A DNA stretch of 64,000 bases from Ilyomonas limi (GTDB taxonomy: Bacteria; Bacteroidota; Bacteroidia; Chitinophagales; Chitinophagaceae). The notes under the pieces were generated by a model, which saw nothing but the letters and a program-made list of their open reading frames with translations, searched no databases and was not told the origin of the DNA. The first letter of the stretch is position 1; each line of letters opens with the position of its first letter. The stretch spans positions 34,471-98,470 of the forward strand of contig NZ_SZQL01000020.1 of NCBI RefSeq assembly GCF_005233845.1, given 5' to 3'. Both the position numbers and the translations under genes were made by a program. This document shows, in pieces, positions 33,982-43,346 of this stretch.

Positions 33982-35484
33982 ATGACACAACAGGAACTAC
34001 ACAACCAGCGATTGCTTCGCGAAGCAGAACATGCTGTATTGCGCATGCATACCCGCCGGCACTTCATAAAAGAAAGTGCGATGGGTTTGGGCGGGCTTGC
34101 ACTCGCAACTTTATTTGGTTGCTCGCAAAAGAAAAGTGCATCGCCCATTGTCTTCGATCCGGCACATCCATTAGCGCCCAGGCAGCCACCTTTTTTAGCC
34201 AAAGCAAAAAGTGTTATTTACCTGCACATGGCGGGTGCACCTTCACAATTAGAGCTGTTTGATTACAAGCCGGAACTGGCAAAAATGGACGGACAATTGT
34301 GTCCGCCTTCTTTGTTGGAAGGAAAACGTTTTGCCTTTATTCGTGGTGTGCCAAAGATGCTTGGTCCGCAGGCAAAGTTTGCACAGCATGGCGAGAGCCG
34401 CGCATGGGTAAGCGAAAACATGCCGCACCTGGCTTCCATTGTAGATGAAATATCCTTTCTGAAAGCTGTTTCCACCGACCAGTTTAATCATGGTCCGGCG
34501 CAGCTATTAGTACATACCGGATCGCCACGCCTGGGGAGAGCGAGCCTTGGAAGTTGGGTAACATATGGCTTAGGAACAGAAAACGAAAATTTGCCCGGTT
34601 TTGTAGTGCTCACAAGCGGCGGTAAAAATCCGGACGCAGGTAAAAGCGTATGGGGCAGTGGTTTTTTGCCCAGCGTTTATCAGGGCGTGCAATGCCGCAG
34701 CGAGGGCGATCCGGTGTTGTTCATCAAAGACCCTGATGGTATGAGCCGCGATTTGCGCAAAGCAAGTATTAATGCCATAAATGAAGTAAATGCGGAGGAA
34801 TACAAGCAGTACAATGATCCTGAGATTCTGTCGCGCATTTCGCAGTATGAGATGGCGTATAAGATGCAGATATCTGTGCCCGAAGTGATGAATATTAATA
34901 ATGAGCCGCAGTATATTCATGATATGTATGGCACCAAGCCAGGGCAGGCGTGCCTCGCTAATAATATTTTACTCGCCAGAAAACTGGTAGAAAAAGGAGT
35001 GCGATTTGTGCAAATATTCGACTGGGGTTGGGATAGTCATGGTACCGATTCAAGCCTTGCCATTGATATTGGTTTTATTAATAAATGCCGCCAAACTGAT
35101 AAAGCTGTTACAGCATTGATTTTAGATTTGAAACAGCGTGGATTGCTGGATGAAACGCTGGTTATCTGGGGTGGTGAATTTGGCAGAACGCCGATGATGG
35201 AGAACAGGGAAGGCAAGCAAAATCCATATAAAGGGCGCGATCATCATACCGAAGCATTTACCATCTGGATGGCGGGTGCAGGCGTTAAGAAAGGTTTTTC
35301 TTACGGAGAAACCGATGAGATTGGTTACAGCGCTATCAGTGGTAAAGTAGATTGCTTTGATGTGCAGGCAACTATCCTCGACCAGCTTGGTTTTGATCAT
35401 GAGCAATTCACGTACGACTTTCAGGGAAGGCCATTTAGATTAACGGATGTAAAAGGGAGAGTAATCGAGGAGATTTTAGTGTAG
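33982..35484 (+). CDS. DUF1501 sulfatase-like protein, Tat/lipoprotein signal
   Basis: 500 residues. The signal HTRRHFIKESAMGLGGLALA ends at FGC, so it may be a Tat-exported lipoprotein. The DUF1501 fold is alkaline phosphatase/sulfatase-like; landmarks are MAGAPSQLELFDYKP, GESRAWVSENMPHLA, FDWGWDSHG, VIWGGEFGRTP and GRDHH, the last two being the usual metal-binding region. DUF1501 proteins are the standard partner of DUF1553 proteins, and here the gene follows after 274 bases in the same direction. I used ATG 33982; a GTG at 33973 would add three residues. The natural substrate is unknown. Confidence 0.88.
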   Translation: MTQQELHNQRLLREAEHAVLRMHTRRHFIKESAMGLGGLALATLFGCSQKKSASPIVFDPAHPLAPRQPPFLAKAKSVIYLHMAGAPSQLELFDYKPELAKMDGQLCPPSLLEGKRFAFIRGVPKMLGPQAKFAQHGESRAWVSENMPHLASIVDEISFLKAVSTDQFNHGPAQLLVHTGSPRLGRASLGSWVTYGLGTENENLPGFVVLTSGGKNPDAGKSVWGSGFLPSVYQGVQCRSEGDPVLFIKDPDGMSRDLRKASINAINEVNAEEYKQYNDPEILSRISQYEMAYKMQISVPEVMNINNEPQYIHDMYGTKPGQACLANNILLARKLVEKGVRFVQIFDWGWDSHGTDSSLAIDIGFINKCRQTDKAVTALILDLKQRGLLDETLVIWGGEFGRTPMMENREGKQNPYKGRDHHTEAFTIWMAGAGVKKGFSYGETDEIGYSAISGKVDCFDVQATILDQLGFDHEQFTYDFQGRPFRLTDVKGRVIEEILV

Positions 35485-35890
35485 GATTTTTTAATACATA
35501 GCATAATAGGAACACAGGAAGAACATAGCAGGAAATTGGAATAATGTTTATGTAATAATTGAATGTATAATAAATCAACCTGATTAAAAGCAATGCAGCC
35601 CGTCATTCCGCAACGCCGCCAGCACGAGAACTCTGCTTTCTAAGAATTTGCGCCAGCTTTGTGCGGAATCTGTGGATGGTGATAGATAAATGTTACTGCT
35701 CACAGTATTGATCTCTAACAATTAGTTCAAAGTAAAGGCTGACTGCAGATTCCATACAAGGCCACCGCTAAGTTTGCTTTTATAAAGTCACCTTGCTGGC
35801 AGCAATGGAATGACAGACAATATCACCTTACCTTAATTTTACAGGAGTACTTATATTCATATGGTCTTATGTGTTTAACAAAATAAAAAT
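35485..35890. other. 406-base gap carrying an inverted-repeat element
   Basis: Mostly occupied by the element at 35602-35814. It breaks an otherwise same-strand cluster, so the TIM-barrel gene at 35891 may have its own promoter. Confidence 0.5.
35602..35814. repeat. Inverted-repeat element with GTCATTCC ends
   Basis: Starts GTCATTCCGCAACGCCGCC and ends AGCAATGGAATGAC, so its 8-base ends are inverted copies. GCGGAATCTGTGGATGG inside matches the interior of the element at 28532 (CAATCTGTGGATGG). About 213 bases, no reading frame; MITE-like in size and structure. Confidence 0.55.
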
Positions 35891-36820
35891 ATGCCATTCA
35901 CCAGGAGAACTTTTTTACAAACCACTACCAAAACCACCACAGCATTACTGCTCTCTTCTATGAGCGCACTAGCCATACCACAAACCATCAACAACATGAA
36001 TAACAATTTTAAATTGAAAGTTTTAGCAACCAACTGGGGCTTTCCCGGAACTACAGATGAGTTTTGCTCGAGAGTAAAAAAGGACGGCTACGATGGTATT
36101 GAAATCTGGTGGCCGCTACAACAAAAAGAGCAGGATGAGTTGTTTAATGCCCTGCAAAAATATTCGCTGGAAGTAGGCTTTTTGACCGCAGGTCATGAGA
36201 GCGATTACCAAACACATTTCAACACGTTTACTGGTATGATTGATGCGGCTGCTACCAATACAATGCAGCGACCGTTATACATCAATTGCCATTCCGGTAG
36301 AGATTATTTTTCTTACGAACAAAACAAGACATTCATTGCCCATACCGTACAGTTGTCCCGGCAAACCAGCATTAAAATTTGCCACGAAACACATCGTTCC
36401 AGAATGTTGTTTGCTGCACCGGTGGCGAGGCATTATTTAGAAACAGTTCCTGCATTAAGAGTAACTTTTGATGTATCGCATTGGTGCAATGTAAGTGAAA
36501 CACTCCTGGAGGATCAGCAATCTACGATAGACATAACATTGCCAAGGGTAGATCACGTTCATGCGCGCATTGGCCATCCCGAAGGTCCGCAGGTGAATGA
36601 CCCGCGTGCACCGGAATGGGATGAGGCTGTAAAGGCGCATTTTGCATGGTGGGATAAAATAGTAGCATTGAAAAAACAACAAGGCGATACATTAACAGTT
36701 TTAACAGAATTTGGTCCGCCTACCTACATGCCCACACTGCCTTATACACAGCAACCTTTAGCCGACCAATGGACGATAAATGTATATATGAAGGAGTTAT
36801 GGAGGAAAAGATATAGTTAG
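35891..36820 (+). CDS. Exported sugar phosphate isomerase/epimerase-like TIM-barrel protein
   Basis: 309 residues. The N-terminus FTRRTFLQTT plus a hydrophobic run is a twin-arginine signal. The mature barrel keeps GYDGIEIWWP (Glu), INCHSGRDYF, ICHETHRSR (Glu, His), FDVSHWCNV (Asp, His) and HVHARIGHPEG (His, Arg), and ends with LTEFGPP (Glu). These are the metal-site positions of the family. It sits in the heme/DUF1501 cluster, which suggests that the cluster works on a sugar or sugar acid in the periplasm. The stop is followed 67 bases later by a four-helix-bundle pseudogene. Confidence 0.85.
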   Translation: MPFTRRTFLQTTTKTTTALLLSSMSALAIPQTINNMNNNFKLKVLATNWGFPGTTDEFCSRVKKDGYDGIEIWWPLQQKEQDELFNALQKYSLEVGFLTAGHESDYQTHFNTFTGMIDAAATNTMQRPLYINCHSGRDYFSYEQNKTFIAHTVQLSRQTSIKICHETHRSRMLFAAPVARHYLETVPALRVTFDVSHWCNVSETLLEDQQSTIDITLPRVDHVHARIGHPEGPQVNDPRAPEWDEAVKAHFAWWDKIVALKKQQGDTLTVLTEFGPPTYMPTLPYTQQPLADQWTINVYMKELWRKRYS

Positions 36821-36887
36821 AGAAGCTGCATGCTATGGGTTTGAGCTACGAGCAATAAAAAGAAGATAAAGTAAAAAACCAAATACG

Positions 36888-37248
36888 ATGAGAAATTTTA
36901 AGGAGTTGAAAATCTGGCAAAAAGATTTTGAAATAGCAGTAAACACTTATAGATTGATTCAAAGCCTTCCTGTTTTGGAAAGGTTTGGTATCATACAACA
37001 AATAATGAGCGCAGCGGTATCTGTTCCTTCAAACATTGCTGAAGGAAGCAGTAGAACAAGCGAAAAGATTGCAGGAGATTTATTGAGGTTCCGTTAGGTT
37101 CATCGTTTGAATTGGAAACACAGTTGCTTATTGCAAAGCAGTAAATTTTGGAGATGCCTTTATGATAGATGATACATTACGCAAAACAGATGAAGAACAG
37201 AAAATATTGATTGCTTTTGCTAATAAACTTACTCACCGATTTTATTAA
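36888..37248 (+). pseudogene. Four-helix bundle (S23/IVP family) protein, frameshifted
   Basis: The first 69 codons read MRNFKELKIWQKDFEIAVNT through NIAEGSSRTSEKIAGDLLRF, the usual first half of the roughly 120-residue four helix bundle family. A stop then interrupts it at 37097. The expected second half is present in other frames: LGSSFELETQLLIAKQ from about 37098 and NFGDAFMIDDTLRKTDEEQK to FANKLTHRFY ending at 37248. So at least two frameshifts have broken the gene. These proteins are often carried in 23S rRNA intervening sequences or stand alone; function unknown. No rRNA is nearby. Confidence 0.85.
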
Positions 37249-37284
37249 AACACTAAATGCTTACGGCTCATAGCTTCTTTTCTT

Positions 37285-38691
37285 ATGTCTGAACTCTTTG
37301 GTCACTTTCATCCGGTATTGGTTCATTTGCCTATTGGTATTTTAATGGCTGGCTTGCTGTTGCAATGGCTTGCCGGTAAAGAAAAATACAAGTCATTGCA
37401 ATCCGCTGTTCCTATTGTTTTGTTGGTAGGCGCTGTGAGTGCTTTATTTTCCTGCATTACCGGTGCTTTACTTTCTACTACAGACGATTACAATACCGCT
37501 TTAGTATCGTGGCATATGTGGATGGCAATTGCATTAACCTTAGTTGCCGGCATGTTATATGCTAAAGCAAAAAATCCGCAATTTCCCGCAAATAAAAATG
37601 TGTTAGCCATTGGCTTGCTGGCGTTGATTATAATTACTGGTCACTTAGGTGGTTCACTTACGCATGGCTCCGATTATCTTACCAAACCATTAGTCAATAT
37701 TTTTTCCGGTGATAGCAATTCATCACTCACCATAAAGCCGGTACCAAATGTACAGGAAGCACAGGTATATACCGATGTAATAAAACCTATTTTACAAACA
37801 CGCTGTTACTCCTGTCATGGTGCCGAAAAGCAAAAAGGCGGCTTGCGTATGGACGATAGCTTACGGCTGATAAAAGGTGGTAAAGACGGGATAGTAATTG
37901 AAGCGGGTAGCGCCGAAAAAAGTGAATTGATTAAGCGGCTTGCTTTATCACTAAGCAATGATGATCATATGCCGCCCAAAGAAAAGCCGCAGCTTACCAA
38001 AAGTCAAATTGCATTACTGCATTGGTGGATTGATAATGGTGCTGACTTCAATAAAAAAGTAAAAGAAATAGAGCAATCATCCGATATTAAACAGCATTTA
38101 TTAGCACTGCAATCACCGCAGCAGAAAGCAGCGGAAATAACTACAATACCTGATGCGCCTGTTAGCAAGGCAGATGAACAAGTCATAGCAAAATTAAAGA
38201 CTGCCGGTGCGCTGGTTTTGCCCGTTGCCCAAACCAGCAATTACCTTATGGTGAGCTTTATTACCGATACTACTGTAAGCACAGATGCTTTGCGTTTGAT
38301 ACAGCAGTTAAATAAGCAAATCGTTTGGCTCAAACTTGCTAATACTAACATAAGCGATGCAGCATTGCAAACTGTTGAGCAGCTTACACAACTTACTAGG
38401 CTTGACCTTTCCAACACGGGCGTTACCGATGCCGGATTGAAACAGCTTACTCCATTATCTAATTTGCAACACCTCAATCTGGTAAACACAAAAGTTACGA
38501 TAGAAGGAATTACTTCATTGAAAAATATAAAGACATTGAAGGAATTGTACTTGTATAAAACAGGAATAAATCAATCCGGTTATACCGATTTAAAAAAAAT
38601 ATTTCCGCATACAACTATTGATACTGGTGGCTATATAGTGCCAACTTTTGCAACAGATACAACGGTAGTGAAGGAGAAAAAGGAGTATTAG
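37285..38691 (+). CDS. Membrane protein: DUF2231 + planctomycete cytochrome C + leucine-rich repeats
   Basis: 468 residues in three parts. Residues 1-140 hold four membrane segments of the DUF2231 type (FGHFHPVLVHLPIGILMAGL, GHLGGSLTHG). Residues 160-260 are a heme domain with CYSCH and the family end HMPPKEKPQLTKSQIALLHWWI. Residues 310-440 are four or five leucine-rich repeats of the bacterial type, for example LTRLDLSNTGVTDAGLKQLT and LQHLNLVNTKVTIEGIT. The layout suggests a membrane-anchored electron carrier with an exposed protein- or substrate-binding face. It ends the heme/DUF1501 cluster and may collect electrons from it. The reaction is unknown. Confidence 0.88.
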   Translation: MSELFGHFHPVLVHLPIGILMAGLLLQWLAGKEKYKSLQSAVPIVLLVGAVSALFSCITGALLSTTDDYNTALVSWHMWMAIALTLVAGMLYAKAKNPQFPANKNVLAIGLLALIIITGHLGGSLTHGSDYLTKPLVNIFSGDSNSSLTIKPVPNVQEAQVYTDVIKPILQTRCYSCHGAEKQKGGLRMDDSLRLIKGGKDGIVIEAGSAEKSELIKRLALSLSNDDHMPPKEKPQLTKSQIALLHWWIDNGADFNKKVKEIEQSSDIKQHLLALQSPQQKAAEITTIPDAPVSKADEQVIAKLKTAGALVLPVAQTSNYLMVSFITDTTVSTDALRLIQQLNKQIVWLKLANTNISDAALQTVEQLTQLTRLDLSNTGVTDAGLKQLTPLSNLQHLNLVNTKVTIEGITSLKNIKTLKELYLYKTGINQSGYTDLKKIFPHTTIDTGGYIVPTFATDTTVVKEKKEY

Positions 38692-38781
38692 GTTTTATAC
38701 TGATGATAAGGTTATTATTATATTGAAAAACTTATTAAAACCTCTTTTGCAGTGTGCCCGCATAAATTATAGGTAGCAATC

Positions 38782-40539
38782 TTATTCCAATGCCAACTCA
38801 TTCAATCTTGCTTTAATGACGCTGTATGTTTTGCCAAAATGCTTTGCCATTATGCCAATGGTAATGCCATCATAATACATTGTCATCAGCTCATGGTCAA
38901 GCTCATCTGTCCACGGCTTGTAAGCAACTTTATGTACTGTTCTTACTCTTTTATAAGTATTACTTTTCTCCTTTATCTCCTTCCGGTTGTATATAGGAGT
39001 AATTGCAGCTTTTTTCTTTTCTTCTTCCTTTACAACAGGAATGATTTGAATGTTGGGTGAAGAAGGAAAATCAGCTCGTATTAATGTATCGGGGATATGC
39101 AGTACATTCTTTGTTCGCGTAATGGCTACATACAGCAAGTTGACTTCTTCATTCAGTTTGTCCGTATTACAATTCTCTTTATCTTCTTTTAATTTTTCTA
39201 ATCTTTTCTCCGTAATAAAATCATCCACCAATTGCACATAATCGTACTCCATTCCTTTGCAGCGGTGAACGGTGGAAAAAATCATTTCAGCCTGCGCTTT
39301 ATCATCGCTATCTATGTGTTTGTCTTTAATCTTTTTCAAGATGTTTGGAATATCATTCTCGTATTCTTTCACGATTTCCACCATCATTTGAAGTTGTGTA
39401 TCTTCGGTTTTTTCAATGTATTCTTCCAGTTCTTTCATGTCTTTCATTCCTTTAATCAGCTTGTCTCTGATGAGGTCATGCTTTTTATTGTACAGGTTCA
39501 ACACATCATACAGCGATGCGCCTTCATCTGCATACGTGTAAGAGTGAATATTGCCTTCAAAATAAATGTGCTTAATGTACTTTTTGGTAGTTACATACTC
39601 TATAGCTTTTAGTAATAAGCCAAGGTTTGTTCTTGCCAAAACAGCCTTTGTTTTTTGTTGTTTGCTGCTGCCTTTGCCGGTAATGGCAATTTGTTTTTCC
39701 TGTTCAATGTGTCTTTTCCATTGCAACACTTCCATTGCCAAATCCGCCACATCCTGACTAAAGCGAAAGCTTGTGGAAAGATGGTATGTTGCAAAATTCG
39801 CTTTCTCCAACGAGTTCACTGCATAGCGCCAGCCATATATCTGCTGATGCGTATCGCCCACGATTACTTTGGTTGCTTTTTGGTTTAAAAATACATCCAG
39901 CATTGCCGGGGATGCATCCTGTCCTTCATCAAACAAAATATAGTCGTAGTACAACACCGGATTGGATAACTGAAATTTTTTGAGATAAAAATCATGTGTT
40001 ATTTCAATTGCGCCTTTATCCATTTTGCTAAGGAGTAAGCGCGTTTTGTTTTCGATGTAACTATAAAATGTTTTTACAAATGCCTTTGCCTTTTCGTCAT
40101 AAATGGTATTTAAATAATTTAATTCCTGTACTTTTTTCTTATCGCTGTTACAGAAGTAAGCGATGAATTTGTTGATATGGTTGGCAATGATGTACTCCGC
40201 ATGTTTTTCGCCGCTTGCTTCGAGGTGAAGCATTTCTGCAATCTCGGCTGTTTTATAGCCTTGCGGTTTTATTTTGTAGTTGTTGTAATGCACAATATGC
40301 TTATACGCCAGCGAATGGGCCGTTTCTACTTTTACATTGTGCAGTCCTTCGTCTGCAAACCGTTTAGCTGCTTCCAGTTTTACCGATTTATTAAAAGCGA
40401 GATATAAAATGCGGCTGTTTGCGGGCCTCGTTTTTGCATATTCAATGATGGTGGTGGTTTTGCCGGAACCTGCAACTGCATTGATTTTTATATCGCCGGC
40501 AGCATTGATGATAGCCTGTTGTTCAGGGGTTAATTCCAT
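38782..40539 (-). CDS. UvrD/Rep-type superfamily 1 helicase, FBH1-like, with C-terminal HTH
   Basis: 585 residues, cytoplasmic. The helicase motifs are present in order: Q motif LTPEQQAI, Walker A AGSGKTTT (23-30), DEGQDAS (Walker B), GDTHQQIYGWRYA (III), STSFRFSQDVA (IV), STVHRCKGMEYDYVQLVDDF (V) and LLYVAITRTKNVL (VI). It lacks the large accessory domains of RecB or AddA and is closest in style to the short FBH1-like branch, which strips recombinases from DNA. The last 45 residues (WTDELDHELMTMYYDGITIG, then a second helix) look like a SANT/Myb or HTH DNA-binding domain, unusual for this family. The gene is monocistronic. Confidence 0.88.
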   Translation of the reverse strand: MELTPEQQAIINAAGDIKINAVAGSGKTTTIIEYAKTRPANSRILYLAFNKSVKLEAAKRFADEGLHNVKVETAHSLAYKHIVHYNNYKIKPQGYKTAEIAEMLHLEASGEKHAEYIIANHINKFIAYFCNSDKKKVQELNYLNTIYDEKAKAFVKTFYSYIENKTRLLLSKMDKGAIEITHDFYLKKFQLSNPVLYYDYILFDEGQDASPAMLDVFLNQKATKVIVGDTHQQIYGWRYAVNSLEKANFATYHLSTSFRFSQDVADLAMEVLQWKRHIEQEKQIAITGKGSSKQQKTKAVLARTNLGLLLKAIEYVTTKKYIKHIYFEGNIHSYTYADEGASLYDVLNLYNKKHDLIRDKLIKGMKDMKELEEYIEKTEDTQLQMMVEIVKEYENDIPNILKKIKDKHIDSDDKAQAEMIFSTVHRCKGMEYDYVQLVDDFITEKRLEKLKEDKENCNTDKLNEEVNLLYVAITRTKNVLHIPDTLIRADFPSSPNIQIIPVVKEEEKKKAAITPIYNRKEIKEKSNTYKRVRTVHKVAYKPWTDELDHELMTMYYDGITIGIMAKHFGKTYSVIKARLNELALE

Positions 40540-40915
40540 AGGTAATTAAGAAGAAAAATATAGCTGATACAGCAAAGATTACTAAAAATTGTTAGGTCAA
40601 AACCATTGCGGTAAATACTTTTAAAACGGTGTTTTGAAAACCTGCAAATTTAATTCAAAAACCTGTAATTAATTGATGTATTACGGATTTTTATACCTTT
40701 TATTGCATATTCTTTATCGAAGGATGACAGTCATTTTTTGCAGCTAAAGAAGACATTTTAGTGATTAACGGAGGCGAGAAAATCTATTACTTTTTTACGG
40801 CTAAAGCATCTTGTAACAACAGGAACACAATGTGCTGTTTTTGTATGAATATTTTCCGTGTGATCATCTTTATTCTGTTGTTTCTGTCTTGTTGTTACAG
40901 CAAGCATAAAATAAA
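40540..40915. other. 376-base gap with no gene
   Basis: Holds the probable promoter of the helicase gene and loosely repeated GAAAACCTG and AAAAACCTG blocks near 40640-40665. A 67-codon plus-strand frame here (40761-40964) overlaps the terminator at 40916 and was not called. Confidence 0.4.
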
Positions 40916-40946
40916 ATCGCCGCTACAATATACCTGTAGCGGCGAT
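40916..40946 (-). terminator. Terminator of the FKBP gene
   Basis: ATCGCCGCTACA pairs perfectly with TGTAGCGGCGAT around a 7-base loop. On the minus strand TTTTATTTTA follows. It begins 22 bases after the stop at 40968. Confidence 0.85.
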
Positions 40947-40967
40947 GTGTTTTATGCACAATAAAAA

Positions 40968-41465
40968 TTAATTAAAAGCCCAAAGTTTGATGTTGAATAT
41001 CAGGTACGAATTGCCCGGAATGCCCTGATAATCGGAAGCGCCATACGCCAGACTTGGTGGCAGGTATAAATTGATGATACCATCCTTTTTCATAAGGGGT
41101 AAAGCCTCTTGCCAGCCAGCTATGGTACCCGACAAATTAAAAGAAATGGGCGTACTGGCGCCGGTGCTATCGAATACGGTACCATTTAAATAAGTGCCGG
41201 TGTAGGTTACACTTACATCGGAACATCTGGTAGGATGCGTAGTATCGGTACCTGAAGATTCAATGGTATAGAAAAATCCTCGGCTATCCTGTATGGCGCT
41301 AATACCACTAGAATCAAGATATGCTTTTAAGTTGGTAACTTCGATGGCAGGAGCAGTTACGGTGAGCGGTGTGCAGACCGGTTGTGCAGTATCGTTCTTT
41401 ATACAACTGCTGATGCCTAAACTTAACACAGATACTATCAAAACAACTGGAATCCATTTTTTCAT
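40968..41465 (-). CDS. Lipoprotein FKBP-type peptidyl-prolyl isomerase
   Basis: 165 residues. The start ATG at 41465 begins a lipoprotein signal (MKKWIPVVLIVSVLSLGISSC, lipobox Cys21). A short linker leads into one FKBP domain (about 75-165): VSVTYTGTYLNGTVFDST, FNLSGTIAGWQEALPLMKKDG, LPPSLAYGASDYQGIPGNSYLIF. The active-site positions Tyr, Phe/Val, Asp, Trp and the closing Tyr/Phe are present in the usual order. It should catalyse proline isomerisation on proteins in the periplasm or at the outer membrane. Similar small lipoprotein FKBPs are common in Bacteroidota. It has its own terminator. Confidence 0.9.
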   Translation of the reverse strand: MKKWIPVVLIVSVLSLGISSCIKNDTAQPVCTPLTVTAPAIEVTNLKAYLDSSGISAIQDSRGFFYTIESSGTDTTHPTRCSDVSVTYTGTYLNGTVFDSTGASTPISFNLSGTIAGWQEALPLMKKDGIINLYLPPSLAYGASDYQGIPGNSYLIFNIKLWAFN

Positions 41466-41768
41466 AAGTATAAATTTTGGCGCGCAAAATAACACCCCTC
41501 GCAAGAAATACGCGTTATGATTTCCTATAGTTATGTGAATAAATGTGTGGGTACAACAATAAAGGAGGATGCGTTCGGGAAATACTAATTCGCGCTATTA
41601 AAATTACCTGAAGCTTTTTCTATCCCTGTTGATAAAGAACATTGCTGTTGTAGTGAATGTTGTGTCATTACTTTACTCTGCTTACAATTATGCGGCAGTA
41701 AATTGAGACTGGATGATGACGTAGGATTTAATGGCACTTAAATTTGAATAACGGCTTAATTTAGCATT
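41466..41768. other. 303-base divergent gap
   Basis: Should hold promoters for the FKBP gene and the glycosidase-like gene. No clear box, repeat or fold was identified. Confidence 0.4.
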
Positions 41769-43244
41769 ATGCTTATTGCTGCTATACAAAAACCTGCTGT
41801 TCTCTTTTGGTGCATTATTGCTTTTTGCTTTTCGGTTAACGCTACTGCTCAAAATACCTTACGGTTATCTCCGCAAAATCATCATTATGTAACGTACCGT
41901 CAAAAGCCTGTGTTGCTCATTACCTCAGGAGAGCATTATGGTGCCTTGCTTAATCTGGACTTTGATTATATCGCTTATTTGAATGCCTTGCAAAAAGAAG
42001 GTATGAACAACACCAGGGTTTTCTCCGGCGCTTATGTAGAACGTAAGAACGATATCAAGTGGATGCTGTACAACAATACGTTAGCACCAAAGGAAAACCG
42101 GCTTATTGCGCCTTGGAAGCGCAGCAACATTCCAGGATACATCAACGGCGGTAATAAGTTTGATTTAGACCAATGGGACGATCAATATTTTATACGATTG
42201 AAAAACCTCCTGCGGCAGGCGGCTATGCGGAGCATCGTGATAGAACTTACACTATTTGGCAATCAATACAACGATTCTATTTATCAGTATTCCCCGCTTT
42301 ATCCCGATAATAACATCCAGGGCAAAGGTCCGAAAGGAGAGAACAGTTTTTTGCTTTTTCAATCACTTGCCGATACGGCATTAGTTGCAAGGCAGGAGAA
42401 AATGGTGGTGAAGCTGGTGCAGGAACTGAATGCTTTTGATAACCTGTACTACGAAATATCGAATGAGCCATACAACGAGGTAAAGGATTCTGCTGTAGTA
42501 GATAAATGGAACGCGCACATGGCAAAACTCATCAGGCAAACGGAAATGCTGTTGCCCAAAAAGCATTTGATTGCGACTAATCAATCAATAGTAGATAATA
42601 AGGCGGTGGATATTGCCAACTATCATTATGTACATATTTCCAACATGCCAGGTTTCGATTCGTTGTTGCGCCTAAACAAAGTAATTGGTATGGATGAAAC
42701 AATGGGCTCTTTGATACATGCAGATGTAAATGATGTGCGTGTAGAAGCATGGGATTTTATACTGCATGGCGGCGGTGCTTACAACAACTTAAGTTGGGAA
42801 TATACCCCATCTGCACCACAAGGCACGTCCGGTGCAGATACTATACGGCAATACCTGAAGCATCTGCAACAGTTTATGAGTACATTCCGTTTTGTACACA
42901 TGCAATACAGCCCTGGGTTGCTGGTGCTTTTACCTGCAGAAGCAATTACACGGGTACTGGCGGAAGAAGGGAAGCAATATGCAGTGTACATCCATCATAG
43001 TACGCCACATGATATGGAGCCAGTAACTGCTGCTTTTGTAAGTAAATATGAAGCGGATACTTCCTCCTTCAAAGATTCGGTGGCGCTGTCGTTACCTGCT
43101 GGTAAATACACAGTACAATGGTACAACCCGGCAAAAGGAAACTGGTATGGAAACCGGCGAACACTGCAACACAAGGGTGGAGTTTATACCTTTCATACGC
43201 CCTTGTTTACTACTGACATTGCACTAAGCATTGTAAGAAAGTAA
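41769..43244 (+). CDS. Secreted clan GH-A-type glycoside hydrolase
   Basis: 491 residues with a signal peptide (cut after NATAQ near 28). The TIM-barrel carries the clan GH-A signature EISNEPYNE (acid/base Glu after Asn) and a later MDETMG with a candidate nucleophile Glu. The end (from about 400) is a beta-sandwich ending in LPAGKYTVQWYNPAKGNWY and a TDIALSIVRK strand, common in glycan-degrading proteins. The family is close to GH5/DUF4038-like enzymes but I cannot assign a number. Its role is release of sugars outside the cytoplasm. The next gene (43347) follows after 102 bases. Confidence 0.78.
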   Translation: MLIAAIQKPAVLFWCIIAFCFSVNATAQNTLRLSPQNHHYVTYRQKPVLLITSGEHYGALLNLDFDYIAYLNALQKEGMNNTRVFSGAYVERKNDIKWMLYNNTLAPKENRLIAPWKRSNIPGYINGGNKFDLDQWDDQYFIRLKNLLRQAAMRSIVIELTLFGNQYNDSIYQYSPLYPDNNIQGKGPKGENSFLLFQSLADTALVARQEKMVVKLVQELNAFDNLYYEISNEPYNEVKDSAVVDKWNAHMAKLIRQTEMLLPKKHLIATNQSIVDNKAVDIANYHYVHISNMPGFDSLLRLNKVIGMDETMGSLIHADVNDVRVEAWDFILHGGGAYNNLSWEYTPSAPQGTSGADTIRQYLKHLQQFMSTFRFVHMQYSPGLLVLLPAEAITRVLAEEGKQYAVYIHHSTPHDMEPVTAAFVSKYEADTSSFKDSVALSLPAGKYTVQWYNPAKGNWYGNRRTLQHKGGVYTFHTPLFTTDIALSIVRK

Positions 43245-43346
43245 ACGCTTTCCGGCTGAAGGATGGTGCAGATGAGCAGATTTGCTTTAAATACTTTCAT
43301 ATATTTGACTGACCTTCATTTTAAAACTTCAAAACCCCTTCCAATC

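Noticed and set aside
40761..40964. 67-codon plus-strand frame with a Cys-rich hydrophobic segment
   Set aside because: It runs into the terminator of the convergent FKBP gene and has no ribosome or promoter signal.
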